64,000 bases of DNA from Bacillota bacterium (GCA_023418475.1 JAEZZO010000067.1:9428-73427), one strand, 5' to 3'. Positions 33,322 to 42,641 are shown, numbered from the stretch's first letter. Program-made: numbers and translations. Notes: generated by a model from the sequence alone, not told the origin.

Positions 33322-34785
33322 TTATGATAAAACCAAATTAATCACCGTTGCCTTCGGTCTTGACATAGCCTCAATCGAGTAGCGAATTCCCTGCGTTCCG
33401 ATTCCCGAGGCTTTTACACCAAGGAAAGGAAAATGATCGGGTCCTCTTTCTGTTTTATTATTAATCTGAACCGTCCCTACCTCCAGTTTGCTTGCAATCA
33501 GAAAAGCATCGTTAATATTTTGGGTAAATACTGCAGACTGGAGTCCATATTCCGATGCATTGGCAATTTCAATGGCTTCGTCTTTATTTTTCACACGAAT
33601 GATGGGAAGTACCGGACCAAACGGTTCTTCCCATGCAAGCCGCATATCTGTTGTTACAGAATCAAACAAGGTCGGATAAATAATATTACCCTCTCTTCTT
33701 CCTCCTGCTAACAACTTAGCTCCTCTGTTTGTGGCATCTTCTATCAATTCGCATACGAAATCTGCTGCCTTACTACTAATCAAAGGAACAATATCTACAT
33801 CCGCATCCAGCGGATTGCCTACTTTCAGCTGCTCCATATGATGTAATATCTTTTCGATTAATCGATCTGCGATACGATCCATTACTAAAATACGTTTTAC
33901 AGCGGTACATCTCTGTCCAGAATAAGAATAGCCGCCGGCCACAATGTTTTTCGCAGTCAATTCCAAATCTGCATCCTCTAGTACAATTGCAGCATCCTTT
34001 CCTCCCAGTTCCATGAGCAGCGGCACCATACTTGTTATTTGTGAGATGTGACTTCCTATTTCTGTACTGCCTGTGAAATTAATAAAATTAATTCCTTTAT
34101 GCGTCGTAATATAGTCTCCGATTTCACTACCCTTTCCGGTTATGGTATTAAGAACTCCTGCCGGAACTCCTGCCTCCTGAAAGATTTTTGTTAAATATAA
34201 ACCACACAGACTACCTTGTGAAGCCGGCTTTAGTATAACAGAATTTCCTGCCATCAGACCCGGAGCTATTTTTGAAGCTGCTAAATTGATTGGATAATTA
34301 AATGGGGAAATTGCCAGTACAACTCCCAGTGGTTCCCTGCTGACAATCGATATTTTATTATTCTTGCCTCCTGGAAAGCTATCTCCCGGAATGCTTTCAC
34401 CCGAAATATTCTTCGCGGTATCTGCGGTAAATTTGATAAAGTCTGCGGTTCTTTCCACTTCAGACTTACAACTTTTTTTGTCCTTGGAAATTTCCCGAAC
34501 CATAATCGTCACTATTTCATCGCTATGATTTAATAATATTTCTGCTGCTTTATATAATATCTCTGCTCTCTCATCAATCGTGATCTTCTTCCATTCTTTT
34601 TGTGCTTTTTTCGATGTTTCTACAACGATATCCACTTCTTCTCTGGTCATAGACACAACACTGCCAATCAGAGTCCCATCGATTGGCGATCGAACGGGAA
34701 TATAGTTACCTGTCTTGCTTCCAACCCACTCGCCATTAATCAGGTTTTTGTACTGATTGTTTTTATCTATTATACTATCAAACAT
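33322..34785 (-). CDS. gapN: NADP-dependent glyceraldehyde-3-phosphate dehydrogenase (non-phosphorylating)
   Basis: A 487-residue aldehyde dehydrogenase. The catalytic Cys is in SGQRCTAVKR and the catalytic Glu in LELGGKDAAI. The GapN-specific C-terminal stretch NNKTERGPDHFPFLGVK and IRYSIEAMSR is present. It oxidises glyceraldehyde 3-phosphate straight to 3-phosphoglycerate, making NADPH and skipping one ATP-forming step. In an anaerobe this supplies biosynthetic NADPH. SD AGGAGG lies before ATG 34785. It is monocistronic. Confidence 0.95.
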   Translation of the reverse strand: MFDSIIDKNNQYKNLINGEWVGSKTGNYIPVRSPIDGTLIGSVVSMTREEVDIVVETSKKAQKEWKKITIDERAEILYKAAEILLNHSDEIVTIMVREISKDKKSCKSEVERTADFIKFTADTAKNISGESIPGDSFPGGKNNKISIVSREPLGVVLAISPFNYPINLAASKIAPGLMAGNSVILKPASQGSLCGLYLTKIFQEAGVPAGVLNTITGKGSEIGDYITTHKGINFINFTGSTEIGSHISQITSMVPLLMELGGKDAAIVLEDADLELTAKNIVAGGYSYSGQRCTAVKRILVMDRIADRLIEKILHHMEQLKVGNPLDADVDIVPLISSKAADFVCELIEDATNRGAKLLAGGRREGNIIYPTLFDSVTTDMRLAWEEPFGPVLPIIRVKNKDEAIEIANASEYGLQSAVFTQNINDAFLIASKLEVGTVQINNKTERGPDHFPFLGVKASGIGTQGIRYSIEAMSRPKATVINLVLS

Positions 34786-34824
34786 AGATTTCCTCCTATT
34801 ATATGAATTATTTATTTAAGATTT

Positions 34825-35012
34825 GAGTGTCATAAGCCTAAAAATGATTTGCCGAATAAATACGAGCATATATATATCCATATGACGCAGATCGAGCGTC
34901 CTATGATTGCCTGCATTTGGTAATCATAGAAGCTTAAAGACAAGTCCAAATGAATATATATACGCTCATATTCATCTACATAACATAGATCAAGCTTTTA
35001 ACATTCGAATCC
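34825..35012. repeat. Dispersed palindromic element, long copy (copy 2 of 3)
   Basis: The 435 bp gap 34786-35220 has no gene; it holds this element and a terminator. The ends GAGTGTCATAAGCCT and CATTCGAATCC are inverted with respect to each other. Inner arms pair around 34855-34880 and 34950-34975. The centre is a perfect hairpin CTATGATTGCC (34901-34911), loop TGCATTT, GGTAATCATAG (34919-34929). The copy at 60021 has the same loop with a different but equally paired stem. Confidence 0.75.
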
Positions 35013-35085
35013 TATTTAACCAGTTAAATTATATGTGTTATGTTTCTCTATTATCGATAATAAAATTCCTTCTTTTAAACAAAAC

Positions 35086-35114
35086 AGCGGCTTTGAATTT
35101 AATTCAAAACCGCT
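35086..35114 (-). terminator. Rho-independent terminator of the flavin reductase operon
   Basis: On the minus strand AGCGGTTTTGAATT pairs with AATTCAAAGCCGCT and is followed by GTTTTGTTT. It lies 107 bp beyond the stop of the 35221 gene. Confidence 0.75.
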
Positions 35115-35220
35115 GCTTACCCTTGGAGCATATTGTAACAATCATTATGTTGCTACAAATATAATATTATATTATGGATGTTGTTGATAGCTTTCAATAT
35201 TCCCATTGTTTATCGAAGAA

Positions 35221-37644
35221 TTACTTGATACGATCAACAGCCGTTTTACCGGCAATTCGTCCGAAGGTAAATATATCTGTCAAAGCATTTCCGCCAAGAC
35301 GATTACCTGCATGAATCCCCCCGGCAACTTCTCCGGCTGCATAAAGATTTTTAATGGGCTGACCGTTTTCGTCTAATACACAGGCATTGGTATCTATTTT
35401 AAGTCCTCCCATGGTATGATGAACAGCTGGTTTTCTAGGAGTTGCATAGAATGGGGCTTTCTCCACCTTGAGACTAAAGGTATCTTTATGGAACTCGGGA
35501 TCGAAGCCCTGATCCACATAGGAATTATATTTATTAACGGTATCTTTAAGGATTGCGGGATCCATACCAGCTTTCACCGCCAGCTCTTCTATGGTATCTG
35601 CTCTGAATAAAGTACCGGCCTCTACCTGATTGTCTAATTTCTCCTGGCTTGTATTAGCTGCAGTCTTCTTAATCTCATCATCCGCAATTAAGTAGAACAA
35701 TCCTCCCTCATTAATCGCAGCTTTTGTTAATACATCCCGCCCTGCAAATTCATTGACAAACCGTTTTCCCTCTCTATTGACAATTACATAGTTTTCAGGT
35801 GGTACCTGAACGCCACTAAATAATTCACCGGTCTCAGGATCCGATACAGGCATCATCTGTGTGAATCCCATTCCGGTAAGTGCCGCACCTACTGTTTTAC
35901 CAAGCTGTATTCCATCTCCTGTCATAGCGTAGGAATTTGTTGTTTTTATATTATCATCAATGTAATTCCAGTAAGTGTTATATTCTTTCAGCATCTTAGT
36001 ATTTGCACCAAAACCACCGCTGGCAAGAACGACTGCCTTTGCGTGTACTGTTATCTTCTGCCCATTGACACCGGTCGCTATAACTCCTTTTATTTCCCCG
36101 TCCTCTATTATAAATTCCTTTACAGGACTGTCCGTGATGATCGTTCCTGCGTGCTCTTCGACATATTTGGTAAGAGCAAGTATAAATGCGGTACCATAGC
36201 TTTTCACAGGCTTATGGCCACGGCGCCAAAGTGCACCAACCGGAGCAAATACGATGCTCTTATCATATTCAACACCTATTTCCTCCAGCCAATTTATGCT
36301 CTCTAAGGCTCTGTCCGTCAGGATTTTTACCAGGTCATACTGTCCGTATATGGTATTGCCCTTCAGATCTGTCCGTTTTCCTCCAAAATAGGTCTGCATT
36401 CTGTGTAATAGCGGTGAATCAAATAAATGACCTTTCTTTGAGCCAAACTTGTTCTGATAGACATCAAATTCCTCTTTCAGCGCACGGAAATCCTCAAGAT
36501 ATTCCGCATGGATTTCACTCTCATCAGTACTTAATAATGCCTCAATGGTATGTCGTTCTCCCGGATTCTCGTCAAACTTACTCTGCCAATTAGGATCTGC
36601 CGCATTGACTGGACCGCCCGAACGTATGGTATTTCCGCCCACTGCCGGATATTTTTCAAGAACAATCGCACTGCAGCCATTCTGCAGCACAGTAGCCGCC
36701 GCACTTAGTCCGGCACCACCTCCGCCTACCACCACTACATCACAATTAAATTCTTCATCTACTCTGATACGGCTGCTGGCTGGCTTTGGTCTTCTCTTCA
36801 GGATATCAGGATTCACTCCTGCAAGCTTAACTGCTTTTGCTACACCATCGATGACTGCATTACTGGTTTCCGATGCACCTGAGAGCGCATCTACATTTAG
36901 AGTTTGTCCTTCCAGAATTTTATCCGGTATTCTTACGAAAACTACATCTGCGATTCCTTCTGTTTCACTCTTGGTGTCTATCCTAATACTTTCAATTCGT
37001 TTCTCACTAAATAATACTTTCATAGGAAGATTTCCGCTGTGACCGATTGCATTTATCTCATATTCCCCCGGTTGAAAGGAAAATTCCTCTTCCTCATTAA
37101 GTTGATTTGCAATTTTAGTAAAACGCAGAAAGCGCAGAAAACATATCTCCAGAAAATCTACGGTTCCTTCATTATTGAGGTTGCCAGCATCATCAAATGC
37201 AGTATTTGCTTTCCCAAGTAAAAACTCATATCCCGGCATTACATTGGCATCTACTCCTGGTGCATCCAGAATCTGACGAAGATGCAGCTGTGCACGAGAG
37301 GAGCCCTGCGTTCCAAGAGAAGCACCAACAATCATAACTGGTTTTCCGGCAAGGGGATGCAGATCAAAACTTAGCCATTCAATCAAGCTTTTTAATCCGG
37401 ATGGAATGGAATGATTATATTCGGGTGTAGCCATAATAACACCATCTGATGCAGTAATCTTATCATTGAACATCTGTATTACTTCACCGTAGGACTGATT
37501 ATCTGATTGATTAAACATAGGAACATCTGTAATCTCAAGTATTTCTATCTCTGCTTTTGTTTCAAAGTGTTTTTTCATAAACTGAAGCAATTTACGATTA
37601 TATGATTTTTTTGCATTTGTTCCAACAATAGCTATTAATTTCAT
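35221..37644 (-). CDS. FMN reductase - FMN_bind - FAD reductase fusion (fumarate/enoate reductase family)
   Basis: An 807-residue three-domain cytoplasmic flavoprotein. Residues 1 to about 180 are an NAD(P)H-dependent FMN reductase (TPEYNHSIPSGLK). Residues about 188-275 are an FMN_bind domain whose DALSGAS motif (252-258) fits the ApbE consensus, so Ser258 should carry covalent FMN. From about 300 it is a fumarate-reductase-type FAD domain (VVVVGGGGAGLSAA; HHTMGG; NRLGGNALTD). Electrons would run NAD(P)H to FMN to covalent FMN to FAD, then to an unsaturated acid such as fumarate, urocanate or acrylate. There is no signal peptide. The cognate ApbE is at 39370. Confidence 0.9.
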   Translation of the reverse strand: MKLIAIVGTNAKKSYNRKLLQFMKKHFETKAEIEILEITDVPMFNQSDNQSYGEVIQMFNDKITASDGVIMATPEYNHSIPSGLKSLIEWLSFDLHPLAGKPVMIVGASLGTQGSSRAQLHLRQILDAPGVDANVMPGYEFLLGKANTAFDDAGNLNNEGTVDFLEICFLRFLRFTKIANQLNEEEEFSFQPGEYEINAIGHSGNLPMKVLFSEKRIESIRIDTKSETEGIADVVFVRIPDKILEGQTLNVDALSGASETSNAVIDGVAKAVKLAGVNPDILKRRPKPASSRIRVDEEFNCDVVVVGGGGAGLSAAATVLQNGCSAIVLEKYPAVGGNTIRSGGPVNAADPNWQSKFDENPGERHTIEALLSTDESEIHAEYLEDFRALKEEFDVYQNKFGSKKGHLFDSPLLHRMQTYFGGKRTDLKGNTIYGQYDLVKILTDRALESINWLEEIGVEYDKSIVFAPVGALWRRGHKPVKSYGTAFILALTKYVEEHAGTIITDSPVKEFIIEDGEIKGVIATGVNGQKITVHAKAVVLASGGFGANTKMLKEYNTYWNYIDDNIKTTNSYAMTGDGIQLGKTVGAALTGMGFTQMMPVSDPETGELFSGVQVPPENYVIVNREGKRFVNEFAGRDVLTKAAINEGGLFYLIADDEIKKTAANTSQEKLDNQVEAGTLFRADTIEELAVKAGMDPAILKDTVNKYNSYVDQGFDPEFHKDTFSLKVEKAPFYATPRKPAVHHTMGGLKIDTNACVLDENGQPIKNLYAAGEVAGGIHAGNRLGGNALTDIFTFGRIAGKTAVDRIK

Positions 37645-37663
37645 CTATATTTATCCTCACTTC

Positions 37664-38263
37664 CTACTCTTGCCAGGTATATTTTTTTTCTTTCTTATTC
37701 ATAACCTTCTCTTTCAAAAGCTTTGATGTAATATCCGTAAATAAAACAAACTCTCTGAAAATTTCATCAAGTTCGCTTGCCTTATCTGCATAAATAAGAT
37801 TACCGGAACTATCAAATGCCCCCTGGGATTTTCCCAAAAGGAACTCACTGCTTGGCATGATATTGGCAGCAAGCTCAGGAGAATCGAGTATTTGTCTAAG
37901 ATGTGCCTGCGCTCTTGAAGAACCCAGGGTACCGTGAGAGGATCCCACTATTAAAACCGGCTTATCCGTAAGTGTCTGCTCCGTATAACTGATCCATTCC
38001 AGAGCACTCTTTAAAACAGCAGGTATCGCATGATCATACTCCGGCGTTGCTATTATTACTCCATCGGCTTTTCGGATTTTATCCGATAACTCAGCTACCT
38101 TTACCGGAACATCATTATCCTCCGGTTCCATAAAAGCAGGTAGCTCCTTAATTTCGTATACTTCGATTTCTGCCATATCTGAATAATGCTTTTGCATAAA
38201 CTGAAGCAGCATACGATTCGTTGACACATCTGAATTCGTGCCTACGATAGCTAAATATCTCAT
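37664..38263 (-). CDS. NAD(P)H-dependent FMN reductase
   Basis: A 199-residue flavodoxin-fold reductase, clearly paralogous to the first domain of the downstream fusion. Both begin with LxAIVGTN, share ATPEYDHAIP/ATPEYNHSIP, and have SLGTQGSSRAQ or SHGTLGSSRAQAHLRQILD. It reduces or binds FMN with NAD(P)H. It lies 19 bp upstream of the fusion gene in one operon, so it may feed electrons to it or compete with its own domain. SD AAGGAGA precedes ATG 38263. The duplication suggests that one gene copy was captured by fusion. Confidence 0.9.
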   Translation of the reverse strand: MRYLAIVGTNSDVSTNRMLLQFMQKHYSDMAEIEVYEIKELPAFMEPEDNDVPVKVAELSDKIRKADGVIIATPEYDHAIPAVLKSALEWISYTEQTLTDKPVLIVGSSHGTLGSSRAQAHLRQILDSPELAANIMPSSEFLLGKSQGAFDSSGNLIYADKASELDEIFREFVLFTDITSKLLKEKVMNKKEKKYTWQE

Positions 38264-38359
38264 AGTAATCTCCTTCCTATATCTTAAGTTTTCACAATCA
38301 TTATTATGTGTTTGATATTATTTTAACATACTAAGCTTATATTATCTAATAGTTATTCA

Positions 38360-38388
38360 TTGAAGTTTGATAACAAATTTGTTATAAT
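38360..38388 (+). promoter_or_regulatory. LysR-gene promoter overlapping a LysR-type operator
   Basis: TTGAAG (38360-38365) and TATAAT (38383-38388) have 17 bp spacing. A perfect palindrome ATAACAAATTTGTTAT (38370-38385) fills the spacer and enters the -10 box. It fits the T-N11-A LysR box, implying autoregulation and control of the divergent flavin reductase operon. Confidence 0.65.
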
Positions 38389-38429
38389 CAAAAAACCAAA
38401 ATAGTTCATACACTTAAGGACGGAATGAA

Positions 38430-39368
38430 ATGTCAAAAACCAGCTCACAAGATATCTTATCTTATATTGATGCTCTTTTAAAATACAGCAATTATAGTAA
38501 TGCTGCGAAATCACTTTATATCTCTCAACCTTATTTAACACAGGTAATTAAGCGGGTGGAAGGTGAATTAAACTGCGAACTGATAACCCGTAGCAAACTG
38601 CCCTATCGATTAACCGAGCAAGGGAAGATTTATTATCAGTATTTGACTTCATTAGAATTTAGTTATACCAAGCTGCTTCGCGAAATATCAGATGTGTCAA
38701 ATCCTGATACAACGGTAATAAGAATTGGAGTGCTTCCAAGTCTTGGTACCTACCTTTTACCACTTTTTTTACCGGAGTTTATGAAAATGCATCCAAACTG
38801 CAGAATTGAGCTTGCAGAGATTTTACCGGATAAAAGTGAGAAGCTCACACAAAGTAATGAATTAGATTTTTGGATTGGACAAAATTCAAGAAACATTTCT
38901 CCAAACTTAAACTCTGTCAGCTGGGGAAGGCACCGTTACCGGGCTGTGATTCCGCGCTGTTGTAATTTATATCAGAAGGATATTGCGATTATCCCGGAAG
39001 GAGCGATCGGCATAAGCGAAATCTTATGTCAAAGTCTAATACTAACCTCCAAAGGTTCCGCTATCCGAAAGCAGATTGATCATTTACTAAATGTTTATAA
39101 GGTAGAACCCGACATTATCATAGAAAGCACTGAAATCAATACTGCACTCAAGCTGGCTACAAGTAATCTGGGGCTGACGATTATACCAGAAAGCGTCTAT
39201 GTTAAGGAGTGCCCGTCGGATTATAATATATATCCCATACCCATCGATGAACTGAGTTTAGATTATTTTATTGCTTATCAGCGTGAAAGAAACCTAACCA
39301 GTATTGACAATGACCTGATAAATGCCTTTCTAATTCATGGGCAGAACCATTCCAATATAGGAGAGTGA
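38430..39368 (+). CDS. LysR family regulator
   Basis: A 312-residue LysR-type protein. The N-terminal winged helix-turn-helix covers about 8-65 (YSNAAKSLYISQPYLTQVIKR). The C-terminal periplasmic-binding-protein-like effector domain follows (IRIGVLPSLGTYLLP). It is divergent from the FMN reductase/fusion operon and is followed after 1 nt by apbE, so it probably controls the whole flavinylated reductase locus. The effector may be the reductase substrate, an unsaturated organic acid. Confidence 0.9.
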   Translation: MSKTSSQDILSYIDALLKYSNYSNAAKSLYISQPYLTQVIKRVEGELNCELITRSKLPYRLTEQGKIYYQYLTSLEFSYTKLLREISDVSNPDTTVIRIGVLPSLGTYLLPLFLPEFMKMHPNCRIELAEILPDKSEKLTQSNELDFWIGQNSRNISPNLNSVSWGRHRYRAVIPRCCNLYQKDIAIIPEGAIGISEILCQSLILTSKGSAIRKQIDHLLNVYKVEPDIIIESTEINTALKLATSNLGLTIIPESVYVKECPSDYNIYPIPIDELSLDYFIAYQRERNLTSIDNDLINAFLIHGQNHSNIGE

Positions 39369-39369
39369 A

Positions 39370-40314
39370 ATGACTGAATCTACGAGGATTATATATCTTA
39401 TGGGAACAAAAATTTCCCTTTATATCAAGGGAGACGATACCGAAGGTCTGGCAAAAAAAGCGGAGGACATGCTATTTCATTATAATGAGGTTTTTAGTGC
39501 CAACAGTGATACCTCACAGCTCGCACTACTTAAGAAAACAGCTGCAATCGCACCACAGAAGGTGGACGACGAGCTGTATGAGCTGATTAAAATAGGAAAA
39601 ACACATAGTTTATGCGAAGATAGCTATTTGAATATAGCAATAGGCCCCTTAATAAAATTATGGAAAATTGGTTTTAAAGAGGCACAGGTGCCAAAGAAAG
39701 AAGCCATTGCAGAAGTGCTGGAGCTTTTAAAGCCTGAAAATATTCAACTAAATGACGAAGAAAAAACCGTCCATTTCTTAAAAAAAGGCATGGAGATCGA
39801 CCTTGGTGCTATCGCAAAAGGTTATTTTGCTGATAAAGTAATGGAGTTATTTAAAAAGCAAGGAGCTGTCTCCGCTATGGTAGATCTGGGTGGCAATGTT
39901 CTCGTTCATGGAGATGCGCCCACTGAAGGCGGAGACTGGAAAGTCGGAATACAAAATCCGTTATTGCCAAGAGGGAATGCGGCAGCATTTGTTAAAATCA
40001 GAAATCAATCTGTTGTAACCTCAGGAATATATGAACGAGTTCTTGAACACGGAGGCAGTAAATATCACCATATATTTAACAGCAAAACAGGCTACCCCAT
40101 GGAAAGTAATATTGCTTCTTTCACAGTGATTGCTGACAGCTCGCTGGACTGCGATATCTATACTACTAAATATTTTGGATTAGATGCTGCCTCCGTAATT
40201 CGTAGAATTAACCAAATACCTGGCTTAGGTGCAATAGTAATAACTTTGGATGGAGCCTTAGCCTTTACAAATAATCTCATAGGAAAAATCACCCTGTTTA
40301 CTCCAGGGCAATAA
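39370..40314 (+). CDS. apbE: FAD:protein FMN transferase, cytoplasmic ApbE
   Basis: A 314-residue ApbE. Characteristic motifs are LGAIAKGYFADK, MVDLGGNVLVHG and HHIFNSKTGYP, with the metal-binding Asp/Thr near DCDIYTTKYFG. It transfers FMN from FAD to a Ser/Thr of a D-x-x-S/T-G-A-S/T motif. There is no signal peptide or lipobox, unlike exported ApbE lipoproteins, so its target must be cytoplasmic. The fusion protein at 35221 with DALSGAS is the obvious client. SD GGAGAG overlaps the end of the lysR gene. Confidence 0.92.
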   Translation: MTESTRIIYLMGTKISLYIKGDDTEGLAKKAEDMLFHYNEVFSANSDTSQLALLKKTAAIAPQKVDDELYELIKIGKTHSLCEDSYLNIAIGPLIKLWKIGFKEAQVPKKEAIAEVLELLKPENIQLNDEEKTVHFLKKGMEIDLGAIAKGYFADKVMELFKKQGAVSAMVDLGGNVLVHGDAPTEGGDWKVGIQNPLLPRGNAAAFVKIRNQSVVTSGIYERVLEHGGSKYHHIFNSKTGYPMESNIASFTVIADSSLDCDIYTTKYFGLDAASVIRRINQIPGLGAIVITLDGALAFTNNLIGKITLFTPGQ

Positions 40315-40351
40315 GCCTTACCCTGTACTTAAACTAACCCTATAATATGAT

Positions 40352-40393
40352 TCTCCTGTTTAATCTACTTTTCATAAGTAAATTAACAGGAGA
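40352..40393 (+). terminator. Rho-independent terminator after apbE
   Basis: TCTCCTGTTTAA pairs with TTAACAGGAGA and is followed by TTTTTTA. It lies 38 bp after the apbE stop. Confidence 0.85.
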
Positions 40394-40414
40394 TTTTTTA
40401 TCAAACCTTACTCT

Positions 40415-40906
40415 TTAAAAAATACCCCCATCATTCATATCTGTCTTATTTACAAAGTCCATATGATATAATTTTTCCCAATGGTTGATATTTAATGTTC
40501 CCTTTGTAAGATGGATTGCTAAAAAGCAACAATCCTCGTCCTTTTCATTATTTGCCATATCATACCAGTTCGCAAAGGCTTTACGAAGCTTAATTCTTAT
40601 TTCAGCATTTTTGGGGTCGAGTACCCAGCCAAGGTTTTCAGCCACTCCATTGGCAGTAAACATCTCTAAGCATCCAGCGATCGAAACCTCCTGATTTTGT
40701 GTGATTTGACGCATTTTATTTGATTTGTTATGTGTAACAATATAAAATATGCCGTTTTCATAATAAGCGTCAACGCTGCGGACAACGGGGCGCGGCTTTC
40801 CATCATTCCCCGGGTCTCGTGCAATTGTTGCAAGTGAAATAACGTTATCTTTGCCGTTCCCAAATTTTTCTTCCAATAATTTCAATCCTTCTTCGAATTT
40901 GTTCAT
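40415..40906 (-). CDS. Pyridoxamine 5'-phosphate oxidase-like protein
   Basis: A 163-residue split-barrel flavin-binding protein (PNPOx-like superfamily). The opening KFEEGLKLLEEKFGNGKDNV, then PVVRSVDAYYENGIFYIVT and a conserved GVAENLGWV, is shared with the paralogue at 47541. Such proteins bind FMN, F420 or heme; no substrate is known. It follows an AraC/GyrI regulator by 29 bp, so the two likely form a drug- or stress-responsive unit. Confidence 0.82.
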   Translation of the reverse strand: MNKFEEGLKLLEEKFGNGKDNVISLATIARDPGNDGKPRPVVRSVDAYYENGIFYIVTHNKSNKMRQITQNQEVSIAGCLEMFTANGVAENLGWVLDPKNAEIRIKLRKAFANWYDMANNEKDEDCCFLAIHLTKGTLNINHWEKLYHMDFVNKTDMNDGGIF

Positions 40907-40935
40907 TTGTAATCCTCCAGTACTAAAATTTTATT

Positions 40936-41841
40936 TTATCCTCGGCTCCTAAACGGAATCCATAACTCTGAATATACAATGTTAGCCTTGTTTCCATAAT
41001 ACATCTCAGGATAAAATCCATCTGCAATTAAACCATGTTCTTTCAGCCAAAAGCGAGTGTATTTCATAGTTTTTCCCATAGCAATAATCATCATTTCATG
41101 GTTTTCAACTTCATATCCGCAGACTATATACTCCCGTACGGGTAGTTGCCATTTCGTAAAGTTATGATTTTTCTCCTCTTTTAGGGTTTCCACACCAACA
41201 AAATAACTAGAATAACCAATAGGCGCATCTCCCCGATAAGAAACGCCAACAAAGCGCCCTTCTAAGATATGCGGGATATTGGGAAGTTCCTTATAAAACC
41301 CGTCCCATATTTCACCAATCTTATCAATGCCTAGTTTTTCACCAACCATTTTTCCAGGTACGAAAGGGTAATAGCCTGTCACACCAAGAAAATCGATCGG
41401 CTTTTCGAGAAATCTATGATTCATTTCCAATACTATCCCATCACTAATCAGCGGTTCGCCCTCATTGACTACAATATGATTAAGGAATAAATCAGGCTTC
41501 TCAAAATTTTGTAAGCCAATAGGCTTGCTTCGGTACTGCGATGGCGTAATCCCATAAGTTTGCGTAAAGGCACGTGTATAAGATATGTGGCTCCCAAAAC
41601 CGTATTCCATCGCAATGTCAATAATACGGTGGGTTTTGTCACGCAGCATTATTGTAGATTTCGCCAAACGACGCAGCTTAATATAATCTCGAACCGATGC
41701 TTTTACCAATCGTGTGAATAATCTCTGATAATAAAACAATGACAATCCTGCAATATCTGCAAGTCTATCAATTTGAATTTCTTCGCTAAGATTTTCTTCA
41801 ATATGATCCAGCGTTTTTTGTATGGATTCCCATGCATGCAT
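40936..41841 (-). CDS. AraC family regulator with GyrI-like effector domain
   Basis: A 301-residue regulator. AraC helix-turn-helix at about 8-105 (QIDRLADIAGLSLFYYQRLF; IIDIAMEYGFGSHISYTRAF). The C-terminal part (about 130-300) is a GyrI-like ligand-binding domain (FLGVTGYYPFVPG...). It is the first gene of a two-gene unit with a PNPOx-like protein, the same arrangement as the MerR gene at 48106 with the paralogue at 47541. Confidence 0.88.
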   Translation of the reverse strand: MHAWESIQKTLDHIEENLSEEIQIDRLADIAGLSLFYYQRLFTRLVKASVRDYIKLRRLAKSTIMLRDKTHRIIDIAMEYGFGSHISYTRAFTQTYGITPSQYRSKPIGLQNFEKPDLFLNHIVVNEGEPLISDGIVLEMNHRFLEKPIDFLGVTGYYPFVPGKMVGEKLGIDKIGEIWDGFYKELPNIPHILEGRFVGVSYRGDAPIGYSSYFVGVETLKEEKNHNFTKWQLPVREYIVCGYEVENHEMMIIAMGKTMKYTRFWLKEHGLIADGFYPEMYYGNKANIVYSELWIPFRSRG

Positions 41842-42075
41842 ATTGATTACCTCTACAGAAACAATTTTATCACAGACCGGAAAGAATGCTTAACCGTGTC
41901 TGCTCTTTTTCATCAAAAATACGAAATATTACCCTGTTTTCAAGCATCTGAGAACTGACCTTTTAGGGAAAAATAGAATCTACTTTAATGAAGACAAGAT
42001 TTGCAGATGTCCCATTTTTATTATATAAAAATTTATTACTATAATCAACGCCCTTTGCACTTCTTCCCGGAAGAT

Positions 42076-42299
42076 AGCCCTAGCTCGTTACAGTTCACTC
42101 CCCATGCAAATTCCATTACTGCACATCCGGTAAGTACTTCCGAAGCGGAGCCGCTCTCGCTTAGTTGCATTACGCAGCGGTACATAAGGTCCTAAAACAC
42201 AGGACCTAAGTACCGGCGAATGCAAATACTCCTTTTCGGAAGTACTTACCGGATGAGCAGCTCGGAATTTGCATTGGCAGTGAACTGTAACCCTAGCTC
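42076..42299. repeat. 224 bp nested palindrome
   Basis: Almost the whole segment folds back on itself. Outer arms pair GTTACAGTTCACT (42085) with AGTGAACTGTAAC (42279). Next, CATCCGGTAAGTACTTCCGAA (from 42124) pairs with its complement ending near 42255. The centre pairs AGGTCCT with AGGACCT. Apparent reading frames across it are by-products of the symmetry. This 800 bp gap (41842-42641) contains no supported gene. Confidence 0.75.
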
Positions 42300-42509
42300 C
42301 CATCTGAAAACTGTGCCTCATATATCGGCATCAGTTATGTGCTTTCTGTTTGTCAGACCAGAAATTTACCACTGGTTAGTATATTCCCAGTATCCAGCTT
42401 CCATCAGATTCCACCTCACGATGGACACCCTTGCCTTCGGCTATATTCTTCCCGCTACCGGGCGGATTCACGACTTGCACCCGTTAGAACGTGCGCCCGC
42501 CAGGCGCAC
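42300..42509. mobile_element. Probable remnant of a mobile element end
   Basis: This stretch is more GC-rich than its surroundings and has no working gene. It ends in the hairpin GTGCGCC-CGCCA-GGCGCAC (42491-42509). The text around ACTTGCACCCGTTAGAACGT reads like the decayed flank of an insertion sequence seen in other clostridial genomes, which I recall only as a pattern. No transposase frame is left. Confidence 0.35.
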
Positions 42510-42513
42510 ATAA

Positions 42514-42552
42514 AAGCCGACAGGTAAATTGCAGCAATTCACCTGTCGGCTT
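42514..42552. terminator. Strong bidirectional terminator
   Basis: AAGCCGACAGGTAAATT pairs with AATTCACCTGTCGGCTT around a 5-nt loop with one mismatch. On the minus strand it is followed by TTATG and lies 90 bp past the hypB stop, so it probably ends the hypAB operon. Confidence 0.75.
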
Positions 42553-42641
42553 ATTATCTATAAAACTAATTTTTCACTGAGGATATCTTTCATACAGAAG
42601 CTCTGCATCTCCTGAAAATATTTCAAACGTCTAATCTTTGC

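Noticed and set aside
35002..35012. T-loop-like TTCGAATCC suggesting a tRNA
   Set aside because: The motif belongs to the end of the dispersed palindrome and recurs at 1985; no acceptor stem or cloverleaf fits.
42001..42527. Several overlapping frames on both strands
   Set aside because: They arise from the 224 bp palindrome and the decayed flank; none has a ribosome site or a family resemblance.
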